A stretch of DNA of 64,000 nt from Pelorhabdus rhamnosifermentans. Its GTDB lineage: Bacteria > Bacillota > Negativicutes > UMGS1260. Shown here piece after piece: positions 1-8,973 of the stretch; position 1 is the first letter of the stretch, and each line of letters starts with the position of its first letter. The stretch lies in NCBI RefSeq assembly GCF_018835585.1, contig NZ_JAHGVE010000007.1, positions 1-64,000 of the forward strand, given 5' to 3'. The position numbers and the translations under genes are program-made. The notes under the pieces were generated by a model. That model made no database searches. It saw nothing but the letters and a program-made list of their open reading frames with translations, and was not told the origin of the DNA.

Positions 1-144
1 CTGACGGTAGGAGTGCCGGAAATGCTGACAGTAGGAGTGCCGGAAATGCTGACGGTAGGAGTGCCGGAAATGCTGACAGTAGGAGTGCCGGAAATGCTGA
101 CGGTAGGAGTGCCGGAAATGCTGACGGTAGGAGTGCCGGAAATG
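1..144. repeat. 24-bp direct tandem repeat, six copies
   Basis: Six head-to-tail copies of a 24-base unit (ctgacRgtaggagtgccgga plus aatg) fill bases 1-144 with no other differences. One position varies: copies 1, 3, 5 and 6 carry G and copies 2 and 4 carry A. In the favoured reading frame this changes Gly to Ser. The array probably continues upstream. Near-identity of copies points to recent expansion by slippage or recombination. Confidence 0.95.
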
Positions 145-176
145 CCTACGGATCCCCCAACAACGGAAACGCTTAG
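1..176 (+). CDS. 3' end of a tandem-repeat protein (partial, 5' end outside the window)
   Basis: Two forward frames stay open through the six 24-bp repeats, because a 24-bp unit preserves frame. I favour the frame starting at base 3, which encodes an 8-residue unit DGRSAGNA or DSRSAGNA and stops at TAG 174-176 after YGSPNNGNA. That last stretch looks like a degenerate seventh copy with synonymous changes (GGT to GGA, AAT to AAC), which is what a translated frame would show. The product would be a hydrophilic Gly/Ser/Asn-rich C-terminal tail. No start codon for this frame lies in the window, so the function cannot be named. The alternative frame gives LTVGVPEM repeats ending at 297 with an unconvincing tail. 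Confidence 0.45.
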   Translation, partial: DGRSAGNADSRSAGNADGRSAGNADSRSAGNADGRSAGNADGRSAGNAYGSPNNGNA

Positions 177-391
177 GTCACCTGAAGCATCCGTGTTTAA
201 TGGGTTTGTGAGATTTGACCCAAAAATCTGTATCTTCGCCTGTGCAGGCTGGTCCTGGATGATTTTAAAGTTTGGCAAAATATATTCCCTCCATTGAATT
301 CATATTAGCGAAGGTTTTTCGCCTTTATAACATTATATTATGTATATCTGGTAAAGGTTACAGCTTAAAATTAACTGCCATAGTTAACTAG

Positions 392-450
392 AAATATCGC
401 CATTCTTGCAGCATAAATAATTGTTTGCAAGGTGGCGATATTTGATTTTC
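392..450 (+). terminator. Long hairpin upstream of the glycosyltransferase array (terminator or leader structure)
   Basis: Bases 392-402 (aaatatcgcca) plus 405-410 (cttgca) pair with 426-431 (tgcaag) plus 433-443 (tggcgatattt), with a short internal mismatch and an A/T-rich loop. The 3' side runs into tttgatttt, an imperfect U-tract. It lies about 50 bases before the first glycosyltransferase start, so it could end upstream transcription or act as a leader hairpin. The rest of 177-494 is A/T-rich and shows no gene I can support. Confidence 0.5.
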
Positions 451-494
451 AAACATAATATATAGAAACTTTTTTAGTAAGAATGGAGATTTTT

Positions 495-2465
495 ATGACT
501 ACCAAAATTAGTTTGTGTATGATTGCCAAGGACGAAGAACAAACGATCGGGCGCTGTTTACAAAGTGTAAGCGGAGTGGTTGATGAAATTATCGTTGTGG
601 ACACAGGCTCAAGTGATAAAACCTGCCAGATCGCCCAAGCCTTTGGGGCCAAGGTTCAGTCTTTTAATTGGAATAATAATTTTAGCGATGCCAGAAATGT
701 TTCGCTGAATCTGGCAACCGGAGAATGGATTTTATTTCTCGATGCAGATGAGAAACTGGCAAAGGAAAGCCGGGAAATTTTACGTAAAGCCGTTCTGAAT
801 TCGGAAGTGGACGGCTATTTTATGAAGATAGTCAATCTTTCAGGTGATGACAGCACTCCTGAAACTAGTGCGGATATGGTATTTCGCTTGTTTCGCAATA
901 AACCAAACTTTCGGTTTCGCGGGGTAGTTCATGAACAGATTTGTGATGTCATTATTGAACAGACGGGTCAATCCCAATTTCTATTTAGCGAGGAGTTAGT
1001 TATTTATCATGACGGCTATCTCAACAGCCATCTGAAGGCCAAAGATAAAAAAAGGCGCAACCTTATTTTGATTGAAAAGGAACTTCATGATAAACCGGAT
1101 GATTGTTTAGTACAATTTTACCATGCGGTGGAGTTATATCGTATGGGGGAAAATTTGTCGGCGGCAGAGGAATTTGAAAAAGTGTCCACAATGATAAATC
1201 CGGCGGAAATACTATACGGTCCCAAACTGATGCGGTATATTGTTCAGACTTATTATGCGGCCAATAAAGTACCGGAAGCATTAAACGCTGTGCAGCGGGG
1301 ATTGGCACTTTTCCCTTGTTATGCCGATCTTTATTTTTTAGGAGGGCAACTCTACTTTCAGTTAAAAGAATACGGGCTAGCCTATGAGTACTTTAAAAAG
1401 GCGTTACAGGCACCGGATTTGCCGGTGCATTATGCATCTTTTTCAGGGATAAAAGGGTTCCGTTCGTGTTATTATCTGGGCTTAATCGCGGAAAAATTCT
1501 GTAACGAGGAAGAGGCGCTGCGTTACTATATTGACAGCTTACGGGATAACGGGCGTTTTTTGACAGCGTTGGATAGCATTTTAGGTATTTTACAGCCCCG
1601 GATCAATCCGGATTATACCCAATATGCCATCGATAAGATCTGCGATATTTCTTTGCCGCAGGCTAAACTGATGGTAGGACAGCTATTGTTTAAACATGCG
1701 GCTTATGGTTTGGCTTTAGAATATTTTGAGAAGGTTCCTGATTCGTTTTTTACGTCGGAGCTATTGTTATGTAAGGCTATATGCCTGATCCATCAGCAGC
1801 GCAGTTTAGAAGCGATCAATATTTTGGAAGCAATTGATGGGGGCGAAAAATTTAATCCTTTTGCTAAGATGAATAAGCTATTATGTTTTTGGTTGGCAGG
1901 TAATAAGCAAAAGATTTTGGAAATGGGTGAAGAGTTACTTACTCTTGGCTTGACAAAAGACCATGCTGCCGTTGTAAAATTGCTGCAAAATACGGATGTC
2001 GGGCAACCCGTTTCGCTTGGCAGCGAAGGAATGGCGCTGGTGTTGGATATCTTAAAACGGGCATTTGATCTCGGCCAGTTAAACCTTTGTACTTTGCTGT
2101 TATCCAGTATAAGTCCGGAATCGTTACTTGATTATTATTTACCCTTGGGAGAACTGTTTTATCAGTACGGGCACACAGAACTTGCCGAGCAATACCTATG
2201 CCAGCATTTGCAAGAAAACAGCGATAGTACTACGGCGTACTTCCTGTTAGCTGAGATAAAGCAAGGCCAGGGAGGATATTTAGAGGCTATTGACTATTAT
2301 CGGAAAGCCTTACAGTCTGATCCTAAAGAACCTAAATATTATATCAAACTAATGAAGTTGTACGAAAAGATAGGCTCGGAGGTGCTGAAGCAGGCAGCGG
2401 AAAGGTATCCTGAGTTGGGGGTGAAACATGATAACAACGATAAGTCTTGCGATGATTGTACGTGA
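495..2465 (+). CDS. Family 2 glycosyltransferase with C-terminal TPR repeats (1 of 4)
   Basis: This is a cytosolic SunS-like GT-A enzyme that probably transfers a sugar from a nucleotide sugar to a protein or surface acceptor. The N-terminal GT2 domain (about residues 1-230) has VDTGSSD at 35-41, DAR-N at 65-68, the metal-binding DAD at 83-85 and a conserved HEQ at 146-148. The remaining 400 residues are TPR-like helical repeats such as AYEYFKKAL. ATG 495 is preferred over 483 because GGAG at 484-487 is spaced 7 nt from it. It is the first of four tandem paralogs and its closest relative is the fourth. The acceptor is unknown; flagellin or the adjacent repeat protein are guesses. Confidence 0.85.
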   Translation: MTTKISLCMIAKDEEQTIGRCLQSVSGVVDEIIVVDTGSSDKTCQIAQAFGAKVQSFNWNNNFSDARNVSLNLATGEWILFLDADEKLAKESREILRKAVLNSEVDGYFMKIVNLSGDDSTPETSADMVFRLFRNKPNFRFRGVVHEQICDVIIEQTGQSQFLFSEELVIYHDGYLNSHLKAKDKKRRNLILIEKELHDKPDDCLVQFYHAVELYRMGENLSAAEEFEKVSTMINPAEILYGPKLMRYIVQTYYAANKVPEALNAVQRGLALFPCYADLYFLGGQLYFQLKEYGLAYEYFKKALQAPDLPVHYASFSGIKGFRSCYYLGLIAEKFCNEEEALRYYIDSLRDNGRFLTALDSILGILQPRINPDYTQYAIDKICDISLPQAKLMVGQLLFKHAAYGLALEYFEKVPDSFFTSELLLCKAICLIHQQRSLEAINILEAIDGGEKFNPFAKMNKLLCFWLAGNKQKILEMGEELLTLGLTKDHAAVVKLLQNTDVGQPVSLGSEGMALVLDILKRAFDLGQLNLCTLLLSSISPESLLDYYLPLGELFYQYGHTELAEQYLCQHLQENSDSTTAYFLLAEIKQGQGGYLEAIDYYRKALQSDPKEPKYYIKLMKLYEKIGSEVLKQAAERYPELGVKHDNNDKSCDDCT

Positions 2466-4173
2466 TGCAGAGGCTGATTTAGCTCTATGCCTTAACAGTA
2501 TCCTAACGGAAGTGGATGAAATTGTCATTGTCGATACGGGGTCAAAGGATGGAACGTTCAACATTGCCAAGAGTTTTACCAATAAAACTTATTCCTATGA
2601 ATGGAGTGGCGATTTTAGCGCTGCCCGTAATTTTGCTATCAGTAAATGTACTGGGCAATGGATATTTAGCTTGGATGCTGACGAAAAACTGGACTCAAAA
2701 TTCGGAAGCCTGCGACAGTTAATTACGGACACGCCGGAGGCTGAAGCCTTTTTGCTACCCCTGCTAGTATGTGTGGGTGCGACTGACGAAAGATTTTCTG
2801 TTGTCCGCCTGTTCCGCAATACTGCCGAATATTGTTTTGCCGGTAAAATTCATGAGCAAGTGGTGATAACGAAATCAAATGTGGTGGCCATGGGGGATGC
2901 TCCTGTTATTCGGCATAAATTGGTTACTGGTAAAGAGCGGAATAAGAAGCGGCGCCGTAATCTTGAGATGCTGCGGCAGGCGGTAGCCTGTGAACCTGAC
3001 AACGCTTATTTAAAATATTACCTGGGTGTTGAATGGTTAGGGTTTAGGCGATTTGAGCAAGCATTAACCTGTTTTCAGGAGGCAGTTGCTATCATTCGCC
3101 CAGACTGCCTGATGTTTAGAGGGCCAGCGGTAAGGTATTTGGTCGACTGTTTAAAATTTTTAGGTCGTCTTGATGATGCGCTTGCAGTTTGTCACAATGA
3201 GTGTGAGATAAATCCAGTCTATACGGATGTTTTTTTTGATGCTGGGGCTATTTTAGCGGAACAAGGGAAGTTTAAGCAGGCGATTGGGTATTTTCATAAA
3301 GCAATAGAATTAGGTGTGCCGCCTCTGGTGTTGTACCATTCTCAAGGCACGGAAAGTTTTTTTGCTTTTTATCAGATGGGGTTTTGTTATGAAAAAATAG
3401 GCTGTCACGAATTGGCTGAGCATTATTACTGGCAGGCGCTTGCTGCCAATCCTTATTATATTTGTCCGCTATATAGCCTATTCTTATTGAAAGTTACCCA
3501 TTTACCAGCAACGGACGTGTATGATTACTTTAAAGATAAGCAAAGCTTTGTTTTTGACCCGTGGGTAGAGACTTTGGCAACGGTTTTCTTTGACATGGGA
3601 TTTCCAGACTTGGCTGCGGCGTGTTATAAGCAATCCCCGGCATTCGCTGCGACAAGTGTTATGCGGATAAAAAGCCTTTTATACAGCGGGAGCGTAAAAG
3701 AAGCGTTGCAGATTTTAAGTAGTGATGAGAATGAAAAAAAATCACTCGATATTGTCACCGAGGAAATCATTGCTCATATTATAAATGGCGATTATCACAC
3801 TGCCAAGCAGCGGGCGCTCAAATTATGGGCCGATTCACCGCTGCAGCGGAGTAAAGCGTGGGCTTTGCTGGCGATTATTGCCCGCTGCAGTTCCACTGGC
3901 GGATATAGTAAACCGGAAAAATCGCGCGAGTTAGAGGTTGTTCAAACCTGTCTGTCGATTTTGGAAAACTGTTTACGCTTTAACCCCAAAGATCCTGATA
4001 TGCTCAGTGTCGGCCCGGTTTTCCAAAAGCTAGTGACAATACTTGTTACTATGCTAACCGAGTTATCCGCGTATAGTAATCTGTGTTTGGTTAATCTTTT
4101 CCGGCGTAAGGCAGGGAAAGTCCGTTCTCTGTTAGATTATAAATATGCATCGGCAAGGGGGTTATACGTATGA
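2428..4173 (+). CDS. Family 2 glycosyltransferase with TPR repeats (2 of 4)
   Basis: A 581-residue GT2-TPR enzyme. Its N-terminus (TISLAMIVRDAEADL) matches the paralogs, with VDTGSKD, an FSAARN motif, LDADEK and IHEQ all present, so the glycosyltransferase core looks intact. TPR-like helices follow, for example AIGYFHKAIELG. It begins 38 bases inside the previous gene behind a GGGGG SD run, indicating translational coupling. The C-terminal third (about residue 400 onward) diverges from gene 1 and ends in a basic stretch. The sugar donor and acceptor cannot be read from sequence. Confidence 0.85.
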   Translation: MITTISLAMIVRDAEADLALCLNSILTEVDEIVIVDTGSKDGTFNIAKSFTNKTYSYEWSGDFSAARNFAISKCTGQWIFSLDADEKLDSKFGSLRQLITDTPEAEAFLLPLLVCVGATDERFSVVRLFRNTAEYCFAGKIHEQVVITKSNVVAMGDAPVIRHKLVTGKERNKKRRRNLEMLRQAVACEPDNAYLKYYLGVEWLGFRRFEQALTCFQEAVAIIRPDCLMFRGPAVRYLVDCLKFLGRLDDALAVCHNECEINPVYTDVFFDAGAILAEQGKFKQAIGYFHKAIELGVPPLVLYHSQGTESFFAFYQMGFCYEKIGCHELAEHYYWQALAANPYYICPLYSLFLLKVTHLPATDVYDYFKDKQSFVFDPWVETLATVFFDMGFPDLAAACYKQSPAFAATSVMRIKSLLYSGSVKEALQILSSDENEKKSLDIVTEEIIAHIINGDYHTAKQRALKLWADSPLQRSKAWALLAIIARCSSTGGYSKPEKSRELEVVQTCLSILENCLRFNPKDPDMLSVGPVFQKLVTILVTMLTELSAYSNLCLVNLFRRKAGKVRSLLDYKYASARGLYV

Positions 4174-5654
4174 GTGCAGATATTCATGTGACCTTATGTA
4201 TGATCACCAAGAATGAGGAGACAAATATTGCTTGCTGCATTCAAAGCGTCAAGCATTTAGTAGATGAGATCATTGTCGTTGACACAGGATCGGATGACAG
4301 TACAATGGATCAGGCGCTCCAAGCAGGAGCGAAAGTTTTTACTTTTGACTGGCAGTATGATTTTGCGGAGGCAAGAAATTTTGGTTTGGAACGTGCAACA
4401 GGTGACTGGATATTGGTGTTGGATGCGGATGAAACATTAGAATACATTGATATTGGTAAATTTAGCAATGTATTACGAGCGAATCCCCAGATAGAAGGGT
4501 ATTTCATTCATATTGAAAGCTATATTGGTCAGGGTGAGGACAAAATAGATGACCAGGCAGTACGACTGTTTCGAAATCGGAAAGAGTATCACTTTCAGGG
4601 AGCTATTCATGAACAAGTGGCAGCAAGCATAAGAACGAATAATCAAGGCCAAGGATTGGCTGTAACAGATTTGAAGATTATTCACCGTGGTTATCTAAAT
4701 GAAACCATCCAGGCAAAAGATAAGCATTTCCGCAATATGGAGGTGATTAATCGGGCATTAACGGATAATCCGGACAATCCCTTCTTGCGATACGGTCTTG
4801 CCATAGAATATATTCAGCAAGGGAAAGTAGGCAGTGGCAATCAAGAGTTAATAAAAGCCTTGCAGCACATGACAGGTGGGGAAGGATACTTCCAAAACGT
4901 GGTGTTGACGTTAGTGAACGGATTGCTGAAAGTCGGGGAAAGAGTGCAGGCGAAAAATTTACTCAATCATGTAGCTGTTATATTGCCACCGAAGGGGGAA
5001 GTAGGGCTACTTCAAGGAGAGATTGCTTTTTATGACGGGGACTATCAGGAGGCGGTCCAGTTTTTCCAGCAGGCACTTACTGGTATTGACGATATGAAAC
5101 GGTTAGAAAGGGTTCATCAATTATGTGGGGATATTTATAATAGTTTAGCCGATTATGAGCAGGCAGAAAGGGAATACTTTGCTGCTTTAAAATTATTTCC
5201 GCAGCATTTATATCCACTTCTGCAAATTATCGGCATTAAACAAAAAGGAAAAAGTCAGCTTAGTTGGCGAGAAATTAGCAAATTTACTACAATGGAAAAT
5301 AATAAAAAGTTGCAGTTAGCTTTGATTAAGCAGGGAGAAGTACAAATTGCTCTGATAGTAACGTTATTAAATATGATTAACGGCAATCAGGAGGATCAGG
5401 CGCGCCTGGGGCCTTGTGACGATTATTTACAGGCTGTCATCCATTATCAGCCTGTAGATGAACTGTCGCAAACAGTTGTGGATTATTTAATAATGAGTGC
5501 GGAATCAGCAAAGTTGTACGCAAGGGCAGGCCGCTTTCATTGTGAGTTGTTGTCAGTTGACGCTAGTATTGACCAGATTGTTTATGATAACCTGGAATTA
5601 ATCATCAGAACGCTATGTCCTATCTGGGTTCCTTCACTAACATTAAAACGTTAA
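4170..5654 (+). CDS. Family 2 glycosyltransferase with TPR repeats (3 of 4)
   Basis: A 494-residue GT2-TPR protein, the shortest of the four. The GT core is intact: VDTGSDDST, FAEARN, LDADET, IHEQ and a KDKHFRN motif. A shorter TPR region follows (QAEREYFAALKLFPQH is a typical unit). The ATGA overlap with the upstream stop at 4170-4173 and the GGGGG SD show coupling in one transcript. Four related but non-identical enzymes in a row suggest stepwise addition of several sugars, or several acceptor sites; that is inference. Confidence 0.83.
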   Translation: MSADIHVTLCMITKNEETNIACCIQSVKHLVDEIIVVDTGSDDSTMDQALQAGAKVFTFDWQYDFAEARNFGLERATGDWILVLDADETLEYIDIGKFSNVLRANPQIEGYFIHIESYIGQGEDKIDDQAVRLFRNRKEYHFQGAIHEQVAASIRTNNQGQGLAVTDLKIIHRGYLNETIQAKDKHFRNMEVINRALTDNPDNPFLRYGLAIEYIQQGKVGSGNQELIKALQHMTGGEGYFQNVVLTLVNGLLKVGERVQAKNLLNHVAVILPPKGEVGLLQGEIAFYDGDYQEAVQFFQQALTGIDDMKRLERVHQLCGDIYNSLADYEQAEREYFAALKLFPQHLYPLLQIIGIKQKGKSQLSWREISKFTTMENNKKLQLALIKQGEVQIALIVTLLNMINGNQEDQARLGPCDDYLQAVIHYQPVDELSQTVVDYLIMSAESAKLYARAGRFHCELLSVDASIDQIVYDNLELIIRTLCPIWVPSLTLKR

Positions 5655-5692
5655 ATGACAAACTAAAAGTGTTTATGGTGGGGTACAGGAGT

Positions 5693-7663
5693 ATGAAAGT
5701 AAGCTTGTGTATGATTATCAAAAATGAAACAAGCAATTTGTATCGTTGTCTTCAAAGTGCAATGAAGGCAGTGGATGAGATCATTATAATGGATATAGCG
5801 GCCACCAGTGATATGTGTCAAATTGTCAGAGTGTTTGGTGCACAAGTAGTAGATTTTGTGTGGAACGATAATTGGAATGAGGCCTGCAATCAGTTATTGG
5901 AAAGGGCGAGGGGAGAATGGATTCTGTTTTTAGACGCTGATGAGGAGTTAACTCCGGAAAGTGCAGCGGTATTACGGCGGATTATTGAAGATGACAGCCT
6001 ATGCGGTTATTTTATTCGGAGCGAAAACTACCTATACGATAGGATGGGGGAGGAAATAACTTCTGATATAGTATTTCGTTTGTTTAGAAATCGATCGGAT
6101 TATCGGTTTGACGGGACAGTATCTGAACAAATGATGGATGTCATTATTGAAAAAAATCAGCAAGCGAAATATAGTATTGCAGAAGATGTTGTCATATTTC
6201 ACTATGGATATTTTGACAATGAGCCGGGTGAAAAAAAACAGGAAAGCGGAAAATATTTAAACCTTATTAAAGAACAAATTGTAGAAAAACCGGATGATCA
6301 GCTACTTAGATATCATTATGGTTTAGAACTTTATCGGCTAGGGGATTATGAGCAGGCGGCAACGGAATTAATAAAGGCAGCGGATGAGTTAGATTGCCAA
6401 ACCAGTTATTTGCCTCGATTGCTCCATTATATTGTTCTTGCTTATTATGTTGATAAAAACTATGTCAGTGCACTGAGCTGTATCAGGCAGGGATTAAACT
6501 TTTTTCCTGCGTATGCCAATCTTTATTACTACCAGGGACTTATTTATTATGCGCAACAGGAATATGGTCTAGCCTACGCGTCTTTTAATCATGCGCTAGC
6601 TACACCGGAGCCGGCTGTGAATGATGTTCAATTTAGTGGTGTCAGAAGTTTTCGCAGTTATTATTTTTTAGGTCAAATAGCAGAAATGTTTTATAATCTA
6701 GAGGAGGCTTTACGTAATTATATTTTAGCATTAAGAGAGAATCCATCTTTCGTTGTTGCACTCGGGGGCATCACCAGAATATTACAGCCGAAAAAGGATC
6801 CTGTTTACGCCAAAGCGGCGTTAGAAAAAATTTGTGAATTTCCATCTTCACGGGCTAATTATTGTATAGCACAACTGCTTTTTGAACAGGCTGCCTATCC
6901 GCTGGCCTATGATTATTTCGAGCTTGCTACACAATCAGTGACAGAATCTGTGGAAATTAAACTAAAAAAGGCAATTTGCTTAATACAACAGAGAAAGTTT
7001 TCGGCGGCGCTGCGTAAGCTGGATAGCATTAATCCGGAGCACTCTTTGTATAAAATAGCTAAATTCAATAAGCTGTTTTGTTTTTGGCTGCAGGGCGCTC
7101 AGGAAAAGGTGCGACAAGTGTCTGAAGAGATGCTCGCCTTGGACTTATCCCAGGATCTTTCTCGTATGATATTTCTCTTGAAAAATAATCTCGGGCGCCG
7201 AGATTTTCCCCCGCTTATCCTCGAAAAGGAGGGGATATTCTTATTATTCGATATTATAGAAAGAACCATTGCATTAGGTGAATGGGAACGGGCAATAACG
7301 CTTCTTGATGGGGTAAGGCCGGAGTCTTTCAATGATATGAATTTGGCTATTGGTGAGTTGTGCTTTTCTTATGGCAATATAGAATTAGCAGAACAATATT
7401 TAAACACCCATATCGATAGAAATTGTCAATCCGAGACGGCTTATTTTATTTTGGCACAAATCAAGGAACAGCAAGGTTTATATCTGGATGCTCACTGTTG
7501 TTACAGAAAGTCCATCAGTATAAATCCTAAGAACCCGAAGTATGATATCAAATTAATTCAGTTATATAAAAAAATGCGGCAAACTGTAATTGACCAGACA
7601 ATAGAAAAATATCCGGAAATTTCAGATTTACGCACTTTGTTAGAGGCTGTTTCAGACAAATAG
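5693..7663 (+). CDS. Degenerate GT2-TPR paralog (4 of 4), possibly catalytically inactive
   Basis: A 656-residue relative of gene 1, alignable through most of the TPR region (both contain ILQP and ICE/ICD segments). Several positions shared by the three upstream paralogs are changed: VDTGSxD reads MDIAATSD at 33-40, ARN reads ACN, HEQ reads SEQ, and the K..RN motif after the core is lost. DAD is kept in LDADEE. It may be a scaffold or have altered specificity. Start ATG 5693 is chosen because GGTGGGG is correctly spaced and the N-terminus then matches the paralogs; a longer frame opens at 5615. It ends next to the convergent SorC gene. Confidence 0.78.
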   Translation: MKVSLCMIIKNETSNLYRCLQSAMKAVDEIIIMDIAATSDMCQIVRVFGAQVVDFVWNDNWNEACNQLLERARGEWILFLDADEELTPESAAVLRRIIEDDSLCGYFIRSENYLYDRMGEEITSDIVFRLFRNRSDYRFDGTVSEQMMDVIIEKNQQAKYSIAEDVVIFHYGYFDNEPGEKKQESGKYLNLIKEQIVEKPDDQLLRYHYGLELYRLGDYEQAATELIKAADELDCQTSYLPRLLHYIVLAYYVDKNYVSALSCIRQGLNFFPAYANLYYYQGLIYYAQQEYGLAYASFNHALATPEPAVNDVQFSGVRSFRSYYFLGQIAEMFYNLEEALRNYILALRENPSFVVALGGITRILQPKKDPVYAKAALEKICEFPSSRANYCIAQLLFEQAAYPLAYDYFELATQSVTESVEIKLKKAICLIQQRKFSAALRKLDSINPEHSLYKIAKFNKLFCFWLQGAQEKVRQVSEEMLALDLSQDLSRMIFLLKNNLGRRDFPPLILEKEGIFLLFDIIERTIALGEWERAITLLDGVRPESFNDMNLAIGELCFSYGNIELAEQYLNTHIDRNCQSETAYFILAQIKEQQGLYLDAHCCYRKSISINPKNPKYDIKLIQLYKKMRQTVIDQTIEKYPEISDLRTLLEAVSDK

Positions 7664-7692
7664 GAGAAGACTTTCTCAGCCTTTTTTTGTTC
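7664..7692 (+). terminator. Terminator after the glycosyltransferase array
   Basis: A short hairpin (gagaa / ttctc) is followed by a T-rich run (ccttttttt) right after the stop at 7663. It extends into the 3' end of the convergent regulator gene. The stem is short, so strength is uncertain. Confidence 0.45.
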
Positions 7693-8644
7693 TGTCTGAT
7701 GAGGTGTTCAGGGTGAGAACATTCTGGGCTGTTATGTCGTCAGTAATTAAAATATTAATATGTTTTCCCCGCAGCGCTCCTAAAATAGCTCGCGCTTTTT
7801 CTTTTCCGCTGGCCACTCCAATGACTTGTGGTGCCTTGTGTAATATATCTAATCCAGCGCCAACGATTCCCTGATGGAGATCAATATCCAATATTTGTCC
7901 CTCAATATTGTAGTGGTGAGCGCAAATGTGACCGACGGCGCCTTGTTCTTTTAAATGTTTGATGGTTGCCTGTGAAAGAAAACCCAGCCAGGTTTGACTT
8001 GGCGCGAGCGGGGATTCCAATGAGCCAATGCCTGTAAGAATGATTGTCGCCTGCTGTGCTAAGTCGAGGGTCTCTTTAATATGGGGGTTTTGCAACAGTG
8101 ATTGCTTCACTTCGTTATTTTCGACAAAAAGCGGCGCGTGAATTGCATAATATTGCCCATTGTACTTACTCGCCAATTGATGGACTAATTCGAGCCCATC
8201 AATTTTGTTATTTGGGATGGCTGCGCCAAACAGCTGGACGACCTTAATGGCGAGAGCCCGTTCTGCCTTTACAAGTTGAACGGTATGATAGATCATTCTG
8301 CCCCAAGACATGCCTAAAATGGAATCCGCTTTAATGATAGAGGAAAGGTAACGGGCGGCCAGTAGGGCAACGCCAAGCAGTGTTTCGTCAGTAGAGCGGC
8401 CCCGAGTCTCTAATACTCGGATATCTTTTAGATCAAATTGCTGCTGTAAGTGTTCCTCCATAATGAGAGAACGATCCCAGGGATAATGAATATTAATTTC
8501 AACCACGCCTTTATCGCGCGCTTCCTGTAACAGCCGTGACACAGTCGAACGGGAAGTGTGAATGGTTTTTGCTATTTCATTTTGTGTTAAATTCTGCACA
8601 TAGTACATTTTCGCTACTTCTGATAAAAGTTCAATTTCATCCAT
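7676..8644 (-). CDS. SorC/DeoR-type sugar-responsive transcriptional regulator
   Basis: A 322-residue member of the SorC family. A helix-turn-helix lies at about residues 15-50 (NEIAKTIHTSRSTVSRLLQE), followed by the NagB-like effector-binding domain that senses phosphorylated sugars; conserved pieces include GMSWGRMIYH, VVQLFGA and GVASGKEKARAILGAL. It is transcribed divergently from the ascorbate PTS operon and the shared region has repeated operator-like sites, so it very likely controls that operon and itself. Known E. coli ascorbate operons use UlaR, a different family. The effector is predicted to be an ascorbate-pathway phosphate ester. An SD (aaagga) lies 9 nt before ATG 8644. Confidence 0.88.
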   Translation of the reverse strand: MDEIELLSEVAKMYYVQNLTQNEIAKTIHTSRSTVSRLLQEARDKGVVEINIHYPWDRSLIMEEHLQQQFDLKDIRVLETRGRSTDETLLGVALLAARYLSSIIKADSILGMSWGRMIYHTVQLVKAERALAIKVVQLFGAAIPNNKIDGLELVHQLASKYNGQYYAIHAPLFVENNEVKQSLLQNPHIKETLDLAQQATIILTGIGSLESPLAPSQTWLGFLSQATIKHLKEQGAVGHICAHHYNIEGQILDIDLHQGIVGAGLDILHKAPQVIGVASGKEKARAILGALRGKHINILITDDITAQNVLTLNTSSDRTKKG

Positions 8645-8785
8645 CTGTGATCATCCTTTGATTTATATCATCCGAATGTTTGTTCAAGTTCGTTTTTCAA
8701 AATTAATTTATTGGCATAATTTTTCGGGCTCTGCTAAGATAAATTTGAATAAATGTCTATTTCTTGCACCGATGTTCATACAAAT

Positions 8786-8814
8786 ATTAAAGCATAGTGC
8801 GAAAATTATGTCAA
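8786..8814 (-). promoter_or_regulatory. Promoter of the SorC regulator gene
   Basis: Read on the minus strand, TTGACA (8814-8809) and TTTAAT (8791-8786) are separated by exactly 17 bp, close to the housekeeping sigma consensus. Transcription would start near 8780, right at operator-like site 8764-8779, consistent with autoregulation. Confidence 0.7.
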
Positions 8815-8944
8815 GTTAGCGGATTTTCATGGAAATTAAGAGCCCCAGCAGAAAGCAATCGAAGAAAATGGAGTCAGCGCAAGCTGACTTTTTTTTGAAA
8901 AAAAACGCACATTTGTGCAAATTTTGATTATTGAAAAAAATCGA

Positions 8945-8973
8945 TTGACGCGTTTTACAACTTTTGATAAGAT
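8945..8973 (+). promoter_or_regulatory. Promoter of the ascorbate PTS operon
   Basis: TTGACG (8945-8950) and TAAGAT (8968-8973) have a 17-bp spacer, giving a predicted start near 8980. Operator-like sites flank it upstream (8907-8922) and overlap and follow the start (8978-9012). Confidence 0.7.

Noticed and set aside
1-144. CRISPR array
   Set aside because: Units are contiguous 24-bp tandem copies with no unique spacers and no cas genes.
13-297. 94-residue ORF reading the repeats as LTVGVPEM
   Set aside because: Tail after the repeats looks non-coding, and the other frame explains the degenerate final copy better. Kept only as an alternative.
177-494. Small gene or tRNA in the gap before the glycosyltransferases
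   Set aside because: No SD-preceded frame of sensible composition and no cloverleaf; only the hairpin at 392-443 stands out.
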